From assembly GCA_963718305.1 (NCBI GenBank), contig CAVQZG010000001.1, positions 806,001 through 870,000 of the forward strand: 64,000 nt of DNA, read 5' to 3'. The notes beneath the pieces were generated by a model. The model did no database searches. It was not told the DNA's origin and saw only the letters and a list, made by a program, of their open reading frames with translations. Made by a program: the position numbers and the translations under genes. This document shows positions 49,170-59,664 of this stretch, one piece after another (positions within the stretch are counted from its first letter, which is position 1; every line of letters begins with the position of its first letter). This stretch comes from RYN-230 sp963718305. GTDB taxonomy: Bacteria; Actinomycetota; Actinomycetes; Streptosporangiales; Streptosporangiaceae.

Positions 49170-50392
49170 TCAAGCGGCTGGGCGGGTTCTTTTCGGGGTC
49201 GGCTTCGGTGGCGTGGTCCTGGGGTTGGGGGGCGGGTCGTATGGTGGTGCCGGGTCCGGGAGTGGCTTGTCCGAAGAGCTGGCGTTCGGGGTGTGAGCCG
49301 GCCGCGCTGGAGTCAGAGTCGTTCCCTGGTTGCCCTCCCGGGCCCTTTTCCCTGGCTTTCGCGGCTTGGCGGGCGTCGGTCTGCAGACGGGCGTAGATGG
49401 TGTCACTGATCCGCCGTTTCAGGGACCTCAGTGCATCTTTATGAGTTCTTCCTTCGGCTATCTTCTTGTCGTAATAGGCGCGGCCGGGGCTGTGCTTGTG
49501 ACTGATCTGGGTGATCGCGGCCATGTGGATCGCGTGGTTGATCCGGCGGTTGCCGCGCAGCGACAAGCGGTGGACTTTCCGGTTCCCCGACGACACCTCG
49601 ACCGGGGCGGTGCCGTTGCAGGCGGCGAAGTGATCGCGGCCGGGGAACCGGGCAACGTCGCTGGCGTCGCCGATGATGGTCCCGGCGTTGACGGGGCCGA
49701 CGCCGAAGACCTCGGTGAGGGTGGTGCGCGAGGCCCGGACCGCGGCGGCGAGCTTCTTCTTGGTCTGGCGGAGCTGGTCGTCGAGGTGGCGCAGGTCGGC
49801 GAGGAACTCGGCGGCGAGCTCGGCGCGGGCCAGCGCGACGGTACCGGATGGCGCGGCTGACTCCAGGATCCTGGTGGCCTGAGCTGCGGAAATCTCCTTA
49901 GGGTGGCCGCCGGGGACCAGGCCGGAGCACGGCGTGGAGCCGGCACGCGACCTGGTTGCGGTTCCGGGCCAGGTCACGGTGGCGCTTGGACCAGATCTTC
50001 AGGATCGCCGCGTGGTCATCGGCGGCCACCTCACGGCTGCTCCTGGAACGCAGCGCTGCGACCGCCACAGACAGGGCGTCGTTCGGGTCGTTCTTGTTCG
50101 TATCGCCGGCCTGCAGCAGCCGGACCCGGGCGGCCAGCTTGGGCTGCACGTCCAGGACGCGCTCTCCGGCAGCGGTGAGCTGCTGGGCGAGCAGGTGGCC
50201 CAGGCCGCCGGCGCCTTCCACCGCCCAGGTCCGCTCCGGCCACGCCGCCGCCCAGGCGATCAGCTTCTGGGCCTGAACAGCCGAAGCGCGGATGCGCAGC
50301 TCGCCCAGCGGCTCTTCCGCCGCACCGATGATCACCGCCGTATGCGAGCCCTTGTGCGGGTCCACCCCGATCATCACTGCCGTCATCAGCAC
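49170..50392 (-). pseudogene. IS110-family transposase with frame break
   Basis: The N-terminal DEDD RuvC-like domain starts at 50392: MIGVDPHKGSHTAVIIG, then AVEGAGG and TNKNDPNDALSVA. The frame breaks near 49930 (CRLHAVL to SGLVPGGHPKE), after which the C-terminal transposase_20 domain follows (EVFGVGPVNAGTIIGDASDVARF...NRRINHAIHMAAITQI). The protein end is uncertain; another shift is possible near 49300. One indel would be enough to restore the main body. Confidence 0.8.
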
Positions 50393-50754
50393 GCCTCAAG
50401 TCATCGTCACCAGGAATGGACAACGTGGCGGGCATGCCTAATTACGGATCTGCTAGCGCTCGCACCTCTTTCGAGCCACGCCACGGCAAGACCCGGCGGG
50501 CTGGCACCTCGATCTAAAGCCAGGCCGCTGGCGCGGCCGGCAGGCGGTTCGGGAGCCAGCCCGTCGGGCCTCACGAACGCTACGGCACAACCCGCAACGC
50601 CCTCAGACACAATTAGATGACATGCATCGGGCCGGGGCTGAGGTCGCTGGCCGGGTGCTGGAGACCTTCTCAGCTCAGACGCGGGTCACGCTTGACCGCG
50701 TTAGGCATTTCGCATGGGGGCGCGTGCGCCCCTTCGGAGCGTGAGGAGGTCCCG

Positions 50755-51792
50755 ATGCCTATCGTAGGCGGGCTGGATATCCACCGGAAGCAGCTGACGT
50801 TCGACTATCTCGACACGGTGACCGGGGAGGTAATGCGCGGCCAGATCGCCCCGGCCGACCGGGAGCACCTGCGGGCCTGGCTGGTGCGGTTCGCTGGCCG
50901 CGGCGACGTCGCGTTCGCGATGGAGGGGTGCACGGGGTGGCGGTATGTCGCCGAGGAGCTGGCCGCGGCCGGGATCGCCGCGCATGTGGGCGAGCCGGCG
51001 GACACCGCCGCTGCCCGTGGCCGCAAGCGGCACGCCAAGACCGACAAAACCGACTCCGCGCACCTGCGGACGCTGCTGGCCGAGGGCAGGCTGCCGGAGT
51101 GCTGGGTCCCGCCGGCGCAGATCCTGGAATACCGGGCGCTGCTGGAGACCTACCACGACGTGCGCCGCGAGCACACCGCCTGGGTGCAGCGCATCCGCGC
51201 GGTCTTCTTCCACCAGGGCGCCCCGGCGCTGGGCGAGGGCGCGCTGCGCACCGAACAGGGCCTGGCCGCGCTGCGCGAGGCCGCGGTCGCTCACCTGTCG
51301 CCGGGCGGGCAGCTGCAAGTCGCCACCGCCCTGGACATGCTCGCCGCCGTCGAGGCCCGCATGGAGGTGCTGCGCACGCAGCTGCGGTATGCCGCCCGGC
51401 ATCTGACCGGCGCGAAGGTGCTGGCCGCGCGGCTGTATGGGGTCGGTCCGGTCACCGCGCTGGCGCTGACCTGCTGGCTGGCCGGGGAAGGCCGGTTCTC
51501 CTCCTCCCGCAAGGCGGTCCGGTTCGCCGGGCTGGACATCACCGTCTGGTCTTCGGACCGCAAAGGCCCGCCCGGGCGCCTGTCCCGGCAGGGGCCGCCG
51601 GTGCTGCGCTGGGCGGTCTATGAGGCCGGCAAGACCCACGCCCGGTCGTCGGCCCCCGACCACGCCTACTACGCCGCGGTCAAGGACCGCAAGAACAGTA
51701 AGCGCGCCGCCTTGTCCGAGGCCCGCAAGATCGTCCGGCAGGCCAGCTGCATCCTGACCGAGCTCGGCGACGACGCGCTCACCACCGCCTAA
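50755..51792 (+). CDS. IS110-family transposase (intact)
   Basis: ATG 50755 follows AGGAGGT; 345 aa. The RuvC-like DEDD set is visible: GLDIHRKQLT, MEGCTGW, and TDKTDSAHLRTLL. The C-terminal Tnp_20 domain carries LYGVGPVTALALTCWL...FAGLDITVWSS and the conserved serine in RLSRQGPPVLRW that acts in strand exchange. IS110-type elements lack terminal inverted repeats and use a non-coding 'bridge' RNA encoded beside the gene to choose target and donor. Non-coding flanks of about 360 bases before and up to 800 after the gene leave space for one. Confidence 0.88.
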   Translation: MPIVGGLDIHRKQLTFDYLDTVTGEVMRGQIAPADREHLRAWLVRFAGRGDVAFAMEGCTGWRYVAEELAAAGIAAHVGEPADTAAARGRKRHAKTDKTDSAHLRTLLAEGRLPECWVPPAQILEYRALLETYHDVRREHTAWVQRIRAVFFHQGAPALGEGALRTEQGLAALREAAVAHLSPGGQLQVATALDMLAAVEARMEVLRTQLRYAARHLTGAKVLAARLYGVGPVTALALTCWLAGEGRFSSSRKAVRFAGLDITVWSSDRKGPPGRLSRQGPPVLRWAVYEAGKTHARSSAPDHAYYAAVKDRKNSKRAALSEARKIVRQASCILTELGDDALTTA

Positions 51793-52590
51793 CACCCCCT
51801 CGCGGTTGCCCATGGTCACCAGCCCCGCGGCGCACCGGCCCCGGGCAGGAACGCCGCAGCCACACTTCACCCGATGGGGAACCACCGCGGCCAGCTCCCG
51901 CGAGCCGCTGTCAGCCGCTGCCGGCCTTGCCACCAAGGGGCCAGGCGGGCGGCCTGATTAGACTGAGCGGCCGCATCCCCGCAAGCCGGGGACACCCAAT
52001 CAATCATCTTGTCGCCGGGGCAGCGCCCAAGCCCCGTGGACCTAGGTAAGGCTGGCTGCTCTTCCTCCCGCCCCGGCCGCCATGGGCTGGTCACCCCGCA
52101 CAGAAAGGCCCCCCAACCTGAACCGCTAACCCATCCGCGCCACCCCCGGGGCCTTCCTGCCCCCGGCCGCCTGGCATGATCCGCGATCGGACCGCCACGT
52201 CAAGGACGCCTAACGGCGCCGGCTACGCCGGCCGGGCTCCCGCCCGGTCCTTGACCCGCCCGCCCGATCGCAGGCCCGGCAGCTATCAGGGGCAGGGAGC
52301 CAACTCAACCATGCCCACACAGAGCAGCTCATGGGGCCGCAATGCCCCCAGGCCGAACCACCTTGCGGCATCACCCGATACAGGTAAGGCGGGTTTGCGC
52401 GCCTCCCCACCTGCGGCTGTCATCACGCTCTGCGACCCTCCGCCGATGGTGGGTGCGCGGACTCCGGCCAGCCTGCTCTGGCCAGACGTCGGTGAGGCCA
52501 GCAATCAGCGGGTGGTGGGGCACGAAGGGCCGTTGAAACAAGCTCGATGATCATGTCCCAGGGACGCACCAGGAGCGGCATGAGCGCGCG
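51793..52590. other. Gene-free stretch after IS110
   Basis: About 800 bases without a supported gene. The proximal part should hold the right flank of the IS110. Frames around 52176-52550 have no family resemblance and no ribosome binding site. Confidence 0.4.
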
Positions 52591-53103
52591 TTAGCTCGCG
52601 TGGTTAGCGACAGGCCATACGATCTCGCCAACCCGGTCCTCCGGGTAAATCAGTACTACAGCCTTGGCGGCCAATTCCTTCGCCGAGCGAGTCCGCCGGG
52701 CGGCGAGATAACGCCGGATGGCTTCGGCAGGATCTGCTCCGGGTTCGACCCGGAGCGACCGCCCGAGGAGATCTACGCGCCTGCCGGTGTAACGCGGCGA
52801 ATCACCCGAGTATCTTCCGAACTTCGACGGGCCGAAGTCCCGCGTTCCGCGCCACCGGGCCGGGAAGGGCCAATCATCGTACTGGGCATAGAAGGACCAG
52901 ACGTCGAAGTCCTTAACGCCGTTCTGCCCGTTCACGTAGTGCAAGGCAGCACCCTGGCACAGGGCCCGGCCCAGAAGGCGGCCAGCATACCGGCCGGAGT
53001 TGTCCGGATTCCGCCAGAACAGCTCCGCCTCGGCGTCGGCAGCCAGGGCGACCAGCCGAAGCAGGTCAGCATTCTCAATCCGCGCCAGCGACCGATCGGG
53101 CAT
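52591..53103 (-). CDS. Conserved hypothetical protein
   Basis: 170 aa from ATG 53103. It has an N-terminal helical part (ADLLRLVALAADAEAELFWRNPDNSG) and a strongly conserved-looking core (NGVKDFDVWSFYA; GTRDFGPSKFGR; RYTGRRVDLLGRSL). I recall similar proteins in many bacteria without an assigned function. The acidic KDFDVW and VDLLGRSL elements might form a nucleotidyltransferase-like pocket; this is speculation. It is divergent from a PD-(D/E)XK gene. Confidence 0.65.
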   Translation of the reverse strand: MPDRSLARIENADLLRLVALAADAEAELFWRNPDNSGRYAGRLLGRALCQGAALHYVNGQNGVKDFDVWSFYAQYDDWPFPARWRGTRDFGPSKFGRYSGDSPRYTGRRVDLLGRSLRVEPGADPAEAIRRYLAARRTRSAKELAAKAVVLIYPEDRVGEIVWPVANHAS

Positions 53104-53250
53104 CTAGCCATCCTGACATGACGGGCGCCCAGTCGCCCGATGGTGCGCGAACTGTATGCGGGGCAGAAGCGGTTGACCCGGCCTTTACCCTAACGGGTCG
53201 GAACAGCGCAGTGCCGGTGGCGGGGTTGCGCGGCTTGGGCCCGATGAGTC

Positions 53251-54379
53251 TTGGGACTGACTGCTGCTCACGTCGCTTCTCTGCAGGCTAGCGTGGCTGG
53301 TGTGACTGCAATCTGGGGCTCAGATTCTGCTGGGCGCTGGCGGCCGCTCGCGCCTGCTGCTTACCCAGCAGAGGCGGCCCTGCATGACCTCGTCGAGGGA
53401 GGGCCGCAGATGCTTCCCCTGGCGGGGTCTCCTCGGCTGACGGTACTCGGCCGGGAAGTCCGGCTTGGTACTGGTTACGCGGACCTGATTGCCGTGGAGT
53501 CGTCCGGCCGGTTGGTGATCATTGAGGTGAAGCTGGCCGGCAATGCCCGAATCCCGGCGGGCGGTGGTGGCACAGGTGCTCTCCTACGCCGGGTATTTGC
53601 AGGGCCTGAGTCCTGACCAGCTGGAGTCTCAGGTTCTGGCTAGGCATTTGCCACCGGGCGGGTCGGTGCTCGCCGCAGTGGAAGCCGATGACCAGCAGCA
53701 GGTGCTCGATCCCGCGGCTTTCAAGGACAGGCTCGCCAGGACCCTGGCCGAGGGAAGCTTCCGGTTGGTCATCGTCCTGGATTCTGCTCCAGACGAACTC
53801 GTCCAGCTAGTTGGCTACCTTCAATCGGTCGGCGACAAGGTGGACATTGACCTGGTGACCATGACGGCGTACGAGGTTGACGGTTCACAGGTACTGGTGC
53901 CGCAGCGGATCGAGCCGGCGAAGCGTGCCCCTGAGTTGACTGATGCTGAGGTCAACGACCGGCAAGGCGGCGTCCTTTACCCGGGCTCAGCTGAATTCCG
54001 CAGGGCCATCGCTGATGCTCCTGCCGACCGGCGGGATCTGCTGAACCGGCTTGCCGACTGGGCAGACGGGCTCGAGCGAGAAGGGCTCGTAAGCCTGGTG
54101 AGTTATGTGGGCAAGAACGGTGGCGTCACCTTGCTGCCCCGCCTGGCCAGCGATAACGCCGGGCTGGTGACGATCTATGCCGACAGCAAGTCAGGGCCAT
54201 TGCAGTTCTGGCCAAGCGTGTTCGAACGCCGCGCGCCTCACTCGATCGAGTCCGTCGAAGCTACCCTGGGATCTGAGCTGACACGCGGAAAGTTCACGGC
54301 ATCGTTCCCGCGCAAATTGCTCGATACCCTGACCAAGGCCTACAGAGAAGCCGTCAGCGGGCCCTCAGCGCCTGCATGA
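53251..54379 (+). pseudogene. NucS/DUF91-like PD-(D/E)XK nuclease-fold protein, one frame break
   Basis: The first frame (53251-53616) gives GREVRLGTGYADLIAVESSGRLVIIEVKLAGNA, a PD-(D/E)XK core with Asp and the E-x-K pair. The coherent sequence then moves to the next frame: ESRRAVVAQVLSYAGYLQGL...LVIVLDSAPDELVQLVGYLQ...VDIDLVTMTAYEV, ending 54379. Removing one C from the CCC run near 53547-53549 restores a single protein of about 375 aa. The N-terminal part is predicted to cleave DNA or bind branched DNA ends; the C-terminal region is unassigned. It may be intact if the indel is an error. Confidence 0.6.
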
Positions 54380-54504
54380 CGCCGGTGGCGCAAGCCGCCA
54401 GTCCCGATTACCTGGGACCAGTCGGCCGACGTTCAATACCAGAAGGCGCTCTCGCGGCGGCAGATCCGTGCATTCGCGGCGAGACTTGTGCGTGCTTGCA
54501 ACCC

Positions 54505-55119
54505 CTATAAGGGGACAGCACGCACATCTATCGCGAGATAGGTGTCCGCGGTTGCACTTTCCAGAAGGCCGGGCTGAGGATCTGTATTGATAGTGAATGA
54601 CTCGTTGGGCAACAACTCGCCCCAGGAACTGTTTCTTCCTCGTTCAAACCCCTGGCGTACGGCGGCCCGCAACCGGGGCCGGGACGCGGCTTCGCGAGCG
54701 GCGAACGCGGCACGGCGTTCACGTTGGTACTCCTCAACGTCCTCGTCGGACTCGGGGCTAAGGTATTCGCTTGATTCTGGAGGAACTCCGCTAGGCTGCG
54801 CTTCCTCCGCAACTTGCTCCTCGTCAGCGGCAAGACCACGACATGCCTCAAACAAACGGCGAGACATTCCGACGACGACATCCGTTCCAGGAACGCGGCC
54901 CGTCAGTATGTCGAGGCGCTGCGGGGAAGGGCGGAGGTCGGCATACACAGCGGGATTTCGGGCCAGAAGGCGCTCTGCCTGGGTACTCGGATCCTGCTCC
55001 AGTGGATAGACAAGGCCAACGCACCGCCGCCAAGAGACGAGATCGGCCGCCGCTGAGCCGACTGGGCGCACCGAGCCTGCACTGGCAGGCAGGGTGCTGA
55101 GAAAGTAATAGGTCAGCAT
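54505..55119 (-). CDS. Hypothetical protein, possibly N-terminally truncated by an IS
   Basis: 205 aa from ATG 55119 (MLTYYFLSTLPASAG), though a TTG at 55134 is also possible. No ribosome binding site is clear, and an IS starts at 55198, so the 5' end may have been lost. The first half is globular-looking (DLVSWRRCVGLVYPL, ARNPAVYADLRPSPQRLDILTG); the second is acidic and then Arg-rich (SPESDEDVEEYQRERRAAFAARE). No family recognised. Confidence 0.5.
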   Translation of the reverse strand: MLTYYFLSTLPASAGSVRPVGSAAADLVSWRRCVGLVYPLEQDPSTQAERLLARNPAVYADLRPSPQRLDILTGRVPGTDVVVGMSRRLFEACRGLAADEEQVAEEAQPSGVPPESSEYLSPESDEDVEEYQRERRAAFAAREAASRPRLRAAVRQGFERGRNSSWGELLPNESFTINTDPQPGLLESATADTYLAIDVRAVPL

Positions 55120-55197
55120 GCGTGAACGGGCCAAGCCGAGCAGAGCGGCGTCGTCGGTGGCTGGGTCGGGTACCTCTGGCGGTGTGGCCCGCGGGGC

Positions 55198-56421
55198 CCT
55201 GTGGGTGCCGATAACGCTGTCATAGCCGCTGACCTGGTGTCTTGTGCCGGATGAGGGATGGTCAGGTTAGGTATCTGGCTGCGCGGGGGCCTCACGGTCA
55301 GGCACTGTCGGTACTCGTGTCACTACGATTCGCCTATCTGGCGGTGCTGCGCGTGTTCGGCTGGCTCGCCCTGCTCGCCCGCTCCGACCGCGCCAAGGAC
55401 GCCGAGATCCTGATCCTGCGCCACCAGGTCGCCGTGCTCCAGCGCCAGGTCAAGGCCCCGCGGCTGTCCTGGGCCGACCGGGCGGTCCTGGCCGCGCTGG
55501 CCCGGCTGCTGCCCGGCAGCCAGCTCCGCCAGCTGCGCCTGATCGTCTCCCCGCGGACCCTGCTGCGCTGGCACGCCGACCTCGTCCGGCGGCACTGGGC
55601 CTACCCGCGCCGCGCTCCCGGGCGGCCCCGGACCGCGCCGGCCGTGCGGGCGCTGGTGCTGGAGATGGCCCGGGACAACCCGGGCTGGGGCTACCGGCGC
55701 ATCCACGGCGAGCTGGCCGGCCTGGGACACAAGCTCGCGCCGTCGACCGTGTGGCAGATCCTCAAGGACGCGGGCATCGACCCCGCGCCCAGGCGGTCCG
55801 GGCAGACCTGGCGGGCGTTCCTGGACGCCCAGGCCAAGACGATCCTCGCGGCGGACTTCTTCCACGTCGACACCGTGTTCCTGCGCCGCCTGTACGTGCT
55901 GTTCTTCATCGAGCACGGCACCCGCCGCGTGCACCTGGCCGGGATCACCGCTCACCCGACGGGGGAGTGGGTGACCCAGCAGGCCCGCAACCTGCTGATG
56001 AACCTCGAGGACCACGCGGACGGCTTGAAGTTCCTGATCCGGGACCGGGACGCCAAGTTCACCGCGGCGTTCGACGCGGTGTTCGCCGCGGCCGGCGTGC
56101 GGATCATCAAGACGCCTGTCCGGGCGCCTCGGGCGAACGCGATCGCCGAACGCTGGATCGCCAGCGCCCGCCGCGAGTGCCTGGACCGGATGCTGATCAC
56201 CGGCGAACGGCACCTGCGGCTGGTCCTCGGCGAGTACGTCGATCACTACAACACTCACCGGCCGCACCGGGCACTGCAGCAGAACCCGCCCGCCGGGCGT
56301 CCGCATCCGCCTGCGTCGAAGTGCCGAGCATCCGGGTTCTGCGCCGGGACCGGCTCGGCGGCCTGATCCACGAATATTCCCAGGTCGCATGAGGTGACAC
56401 AGTATTCTCGGCACCCACAGG
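55198..56421 (+). mobile_element. rve-type insertion sequence, copy 3
   Basis: Left end CCTGTGGGTGCCGATAACGC (55198-55217) and right end, read as complement, CCTGTGGGTGCCGAGAATAC match at 17 of 20 positions. The 1224-bp element holds one plus-strand transposase gene of the same family as copies 1 and 2. Confidence 0.8.
55317..56392 (+). CDS. Transposase, integrase-core (rve) DDE family, C-terminus frame-shifted
   Basis: From GTG 55317 the frame encodes VSLRFAYLAVLRVFGWLALL...EILILRHQVAVLQRQV, with Asp in AADFFHVDTVFLRRLYV, Asp in IRDRDAKFTAAFD, and Glu in NAIAERWIASARREC. As written this frame stops at 56366, but the expected family ending GGLIHEYSQVA lies in another frame and stops at 56392. 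One indel near 56320 explains it. Start chosen by comparison with the N termini of the other copies. Confidence 0.85.
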
Positions 56422-56495
56422 CTCCACCCTCACGAAGGGGATTCCTGTTCGGTGAGTTTTGGCCCCACCGCACGTGGGCTCTGCCAAAGCGCCGG

Positions 56496-57446
56496 TCAGC
56501 TGGCTGCCCGGGCCACCGCGCTGACGTCGACGACCGCCGGGACATAGGCCCCGGCGGGGCTGTAGCTGGTCACGGTGTCCGGTACCACGAACTCCGGGCG
56601 GCGGTAAGCCGACCGGAGGTCGGCCAGCGGCGGGCTGGGCTGCCCGGTGAGGGTGGCCAGCTCATCCAGGACCGGCAGCTCGCCGGGCCCCGGTGCCGTG
56701 CGCGGGTCTGGCATGCCCCAGTCCTCCCAGAGCAGCATCTCGGTCTTGTTCAGGGCGGCGAGGTCGTGGACCAGGTTGTGCCGGAGCTGGGGCCAGCCTC
56801 GGGTGGCGGGGATCTCCAGGTCAGGGTCGGTAACGAAACGCTCCGGGTCGACCGCACCAGAGCGGGCTAGCTGCCAGGCGCGCGGGGCGGTCAGGAAGCG
56901 GTCGGGGGGCACGTCAAGAGCGTCGAAGCTGGCCCCGTCGACCGGGTCGGTGTGGTCGTCGTCGATCTCTGGCTCGACCAGCCGCCAGCGCTCAGCCGAT
57001 CCGTCCCAGACCTCAGCGATCTCGTGGTCGATCAGCCAGCCGTCAAACAAGTACCCGGCGAAGCCGACCCGGGCCCGCGCTGGGATCCCCTTGTGCCGGG
57101 CCATGGCGACGAACAGCACGGTGAAATCCCGGCAGCAACCGACCAGCCGCTGCCTGGGCTCGCGGGCAGCGGACAGCGGGAGGTCCGCGAGTTCACCAAG
57201 CCGGGCGAACATCGCTGCCGCATACCGGGTGTTGACCTCGCTGATCCGCTCCGGCGCGATGCCATTCGCCGCCCAATCGCCATCGGCCCAGTGGTGGAAC
57301 ACCAGCTGCCGGCTCGCCGCGCGGAGCGCGCCGAGGCCGGACGGTAGCCGGTCGATCGCGGCCGCGGCAGGGCCCGGTTCTGTGACCAGGCTCTGCACCG
57401 CCCAGAATCGGTGGTCGCTCACCCTGGCAGGATACTGGCCGGGCAT
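56496..57446 (-). CDS. Transglutaminase-like cysteine peptidase-fold protein
   Basis: 316 aa from ATG 57446. The active-site region is present: LVGCCRDFTVLFVAMARHKGIPARARVGFAGYL with the nucleophilic Cys, then DGWLIDHEIAEVWDG carrying the His and acidic residue. The C-terminal half (NLVHDLAALNKTEMLLWEDWG) is typical of bacterial transglutaminase-domain proteins without a signal peptide, so a cytosolic role is likely. The substrate is unknown. Confidence 0.8.
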   Translation of the reverse strand: MPGQYPARVSDHRFWAVQSLVTEPGPAAAAIDRLPSGLGALRAASRQLVFHHWADGDWAANGIAPERISEVNTRYAAAMFARLGELADLPLSAAREPRQRLVGCCRDFTVLFVAMARHKGIPARARVGFAGYLFDGWLIDHEIAEVWDGSAERWRLVEPEIDDDHTDPVDGASFDALDVPPDRFLTAPRAWQLARSGAVDPERFVTDPDLEIPATRGWPQLRHNLVHDLAALNKTEMLLWEDWGMPDPRTAPGPGELPVLDELATLTGQPSPPLADLRSAYRRPEFVVPDTVTSYSPAGAYVPAVVDVSAVARAAS

Positions 57447-58023
57447 ACGACTGTCTCCGCCACCGGCGACCACGTCATCACCACCGCCGACCCCTCCCCG
57501 ACGACATCCGCGCAGCCCTAAACAAGATCAACAACGCCCGGCTAGGTGCGCACTAGCCTGACAAAGCCGGGTCTTTGCCGCCGGCGAGGACCAGGTCAAC
57601 ATGGAGCCGCAGCGAAGCGAGGACGTACGACGTTGACGGGCGACGAGTGGCGGCCATCATCGGCGACGAGGTGGGGCCGAAACCCATTCACGATCAGCGT
57701 CTCCAAGATCGCCAACTGGGGCCGAAACTCACCCGCAAGTGGGGCCAAGACTCACCCGCCAAGCCAGGCGAGCGATCTGCGGGCCGCCGCGAGCTGACAC
57801 CGTCGTCGCACTGCGCCTCGACCGTCAGGCCACGACTTGTCCGGCCTAACGCACCGAATGCGGCAGATCCGCGTTCGCCCCGCGAGCCATACCGCGTGTT
57901 CTGTGGACTCGCTGGGTACTCAGATGACTGAGCAGGATGGGCGGATGGTTACCGGACTGCAGGCAACGGGCACCGATGGGCGCACGGAGCAGGAACTTGG
58001 CCGGCGGTTAGCGCACACCTTAT
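57447..58023. other. Gene-free stretch
   Basis: No supported gene. GTGGGGCCGAAAC-like words recur three times near 57670-57770, once in the form GTGGGGCCAAGAC. They may be an IS end, but I could not assign a family. Confidence 0.35.
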
Positions 58024-59082
58024 TTATTTGTGCCACCTGATAGCGGCACGCCGGCTGGCTGATACATAGCCGTTGCCGGCGAACCATCGAGCCGATTCCT
58101 CAATCGCATCGCGCGCTGGTCGCGAGGTGTGGCCGATCTCCGTGCGAGCCCGCTCGTCATTGAAGATCATTCTCGTGCTGGACATGCGCGCAGCTTCAAG
58201 TGGCACGCGGGGCTGGCGCCGCAACAGCCGGCCTTCGATCAACTCTGAGGCGGCTCCTGCTGCGAGCGCTAGCCGTCGCGGGATCTCAAGTCGTGGCATG
58301 GGCAGGCCAGTGCAATGGGCGACTGCCTGGAGAATCGCCCGCATGGACATGTTTTCCCCGCCCACCAGGTAGCTCCGGCCCCTGGCGCCGCGCTCGAGGG
58401 CGGCAAGGTGGCCCAGCGCAAGGTCATCGACGTGGACGACGTTCATGGCGGTATCTGCGAACCCGGGCATCTTGCCGTTGAGGAAGTCCAGCACGAGCTT
58501 GCCTGTCGGTGTGGGGCCCAGGTCGCCGGGCCCCAGCGGAAAGGTCGGCAGGACGATGCACACGTCCAGACCTTCGGCAGCAGCCCTGAGCACCTCATGT
58601 TCGGCGATGAACTTGGATCTCTTGTAGTGGCCAAACAGATGCGAGATGTCGGTGCGGGACGTCTCGTCGGCCGGCTTGCCATGCCCGGTCTTCCCCAGCC
58701 CGAGAACGCCGGCGGTGGAGGTGAACACCAGCCGCTCGCATCCCGCGGCCCGGACGGCGTCGAGCACATTGAGCGTCCCGCCGACGTTGACGTCGTAGAA
58801 GATCTGTGGCTCGGGCGCCCAGAAACGGTAGACCGCCGCCAGGTGGAACACGAAGCGGGCGCCCTTGCAGGCGGCCCGGACGGCTGCGATGTCCCGGATA
58901 TCCGCCACTGCCCGCTTCGCGGCGACGCCCTTGAGGTTACGCTCACCGGCACCCGGTTCGATCACGGCGGTAATCTCTGCGCCCCTCGCGTGTACCGCCC
59001 TGGCGACAGCGGACCCGATGAACCCCGAGGCGCCGGTAATGACCACCCGGTCCCCAGGCCCGATGCGGCCGGCGCTGGTCAT
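58024..59082 (-). CDS. NAD-dependent sugar epimerase, HpnA-like
   Basis: 352 aa. An extended short-chain dehydrogenase: NAD-binding GASGFIG near residue 18, catalytic YxxxK in HYKRSKFIAEHEV with the Ser/Thr of VFTSTAGVLG, then GPGDLGPTPTGKLVLDFLNGKMPGFADT, a segment characteristic of the hopanoid-associated epimerase HpnA. No other hopanoid genes are nearby, so the substrate remains uncertain. Intact. Confidence 0.82.
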   Translation of the reverse strand: MTSAGRIGPGDRVVITGASGFIGSAVARAVHARGAEITAVIEPGAGERNLKGVAAKRAVADIRDIAAVRAACKGARFVFHLAAVYRFWAPEPQIFYDVNVGGTLNVLDAVRAAGCERLVFTSTAGVLGLGKTGHGKPADETSRTDISHLFGHYKRSKFIAEHEVLRAAAEGLDVCIVLPTFPLGPGDLGPTPTGKLVLDFLNGKMPGFADTAMNVVHVDDLALGHLAALERGARGRSYLVGGENMSMRAILQAVAHCTGLPMPRLEIPRRLALAAGAASELIEGRLLRRQPRVPLEAARMSSTRMIFNDERARTEIGHTSRPARDAIEESARWFAGNGYVSASRRAAIRWHK

Positions 59083-59664
59083 CTGAGGGACACCGCGGCC
59101 AGCCTCCGTCGCGCCGCGACGCCAGCTGCCTGCCGTCGCGCCCTATCCTCCGGCGCGGCTGTCACCAGACCATGCCGCGCGGCCTGCCCCGATCCGAAGC
59201 CCGGCAGGGCACTGTCCAGCTTTGCGTCCCCGGGTGCCCTGCGCCATCGTCCAGCCAGATCCGCAGGCGAGCCCAGAAGCGCGGCAGGCGGCAGGCGGCA
59301 CGCCGCCGAGTGCCTGCACCATGCATCGACCTCCTCAGACCCTGATACCAGAGGCAGAAGCAGAGCTTCACAACGCTAACGCCCCGGCCGCCACCTCAGT
59401 CAAGAGCAGAACCACGAGAACGAGGTGACACACCGCCAGCCTCAGGAACCCTGGCGGCCGCCCAGCCGGACCGCGTCGCGGTCCGGCCTGCTGAAGGCGA
59501 TCCCCGAGACCAGCCCCGGCCCCCCTTCCACTCGTGATAACCCCCCGGCATCGCTCGCAAAACTGAACCGGCGCAAGCCCTATGACCGCAAAGACACGAC
59601 ACCCGAGCGGCGGCTATAGAGCGGGCGACGGCCCGCCCCTGACTATGGAGCCCCGGCAGGGAGA
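59083..59664. other. Gene-free stretch
   Basis: No convincing gene. A 64-aa frame at 59425 is Arg/Pro-rich and has no ribosome binding site. A compact GCGGTCCGGC/GCCGGACCGC inverted repeat lies around 59466-59487. Confidence 0.35.

Noticed and set aside
52176..52550. 124-aa plus-strand frame and overlapping minus-strand frames
   Set aside because: No ribosome binding site or family resemblance; both strands are open because of composition.
57660..57775. Recurring GGGGCCGAAAC words as an IS21 end
   Set aside because: No matching inverted partner or transposase remnant could be found nearby.
59425..59619. 64-aa plus-strand frame
   Set aside because: Pro/Arg-rich, no ribosome binding site, no resemblance to a protein family.
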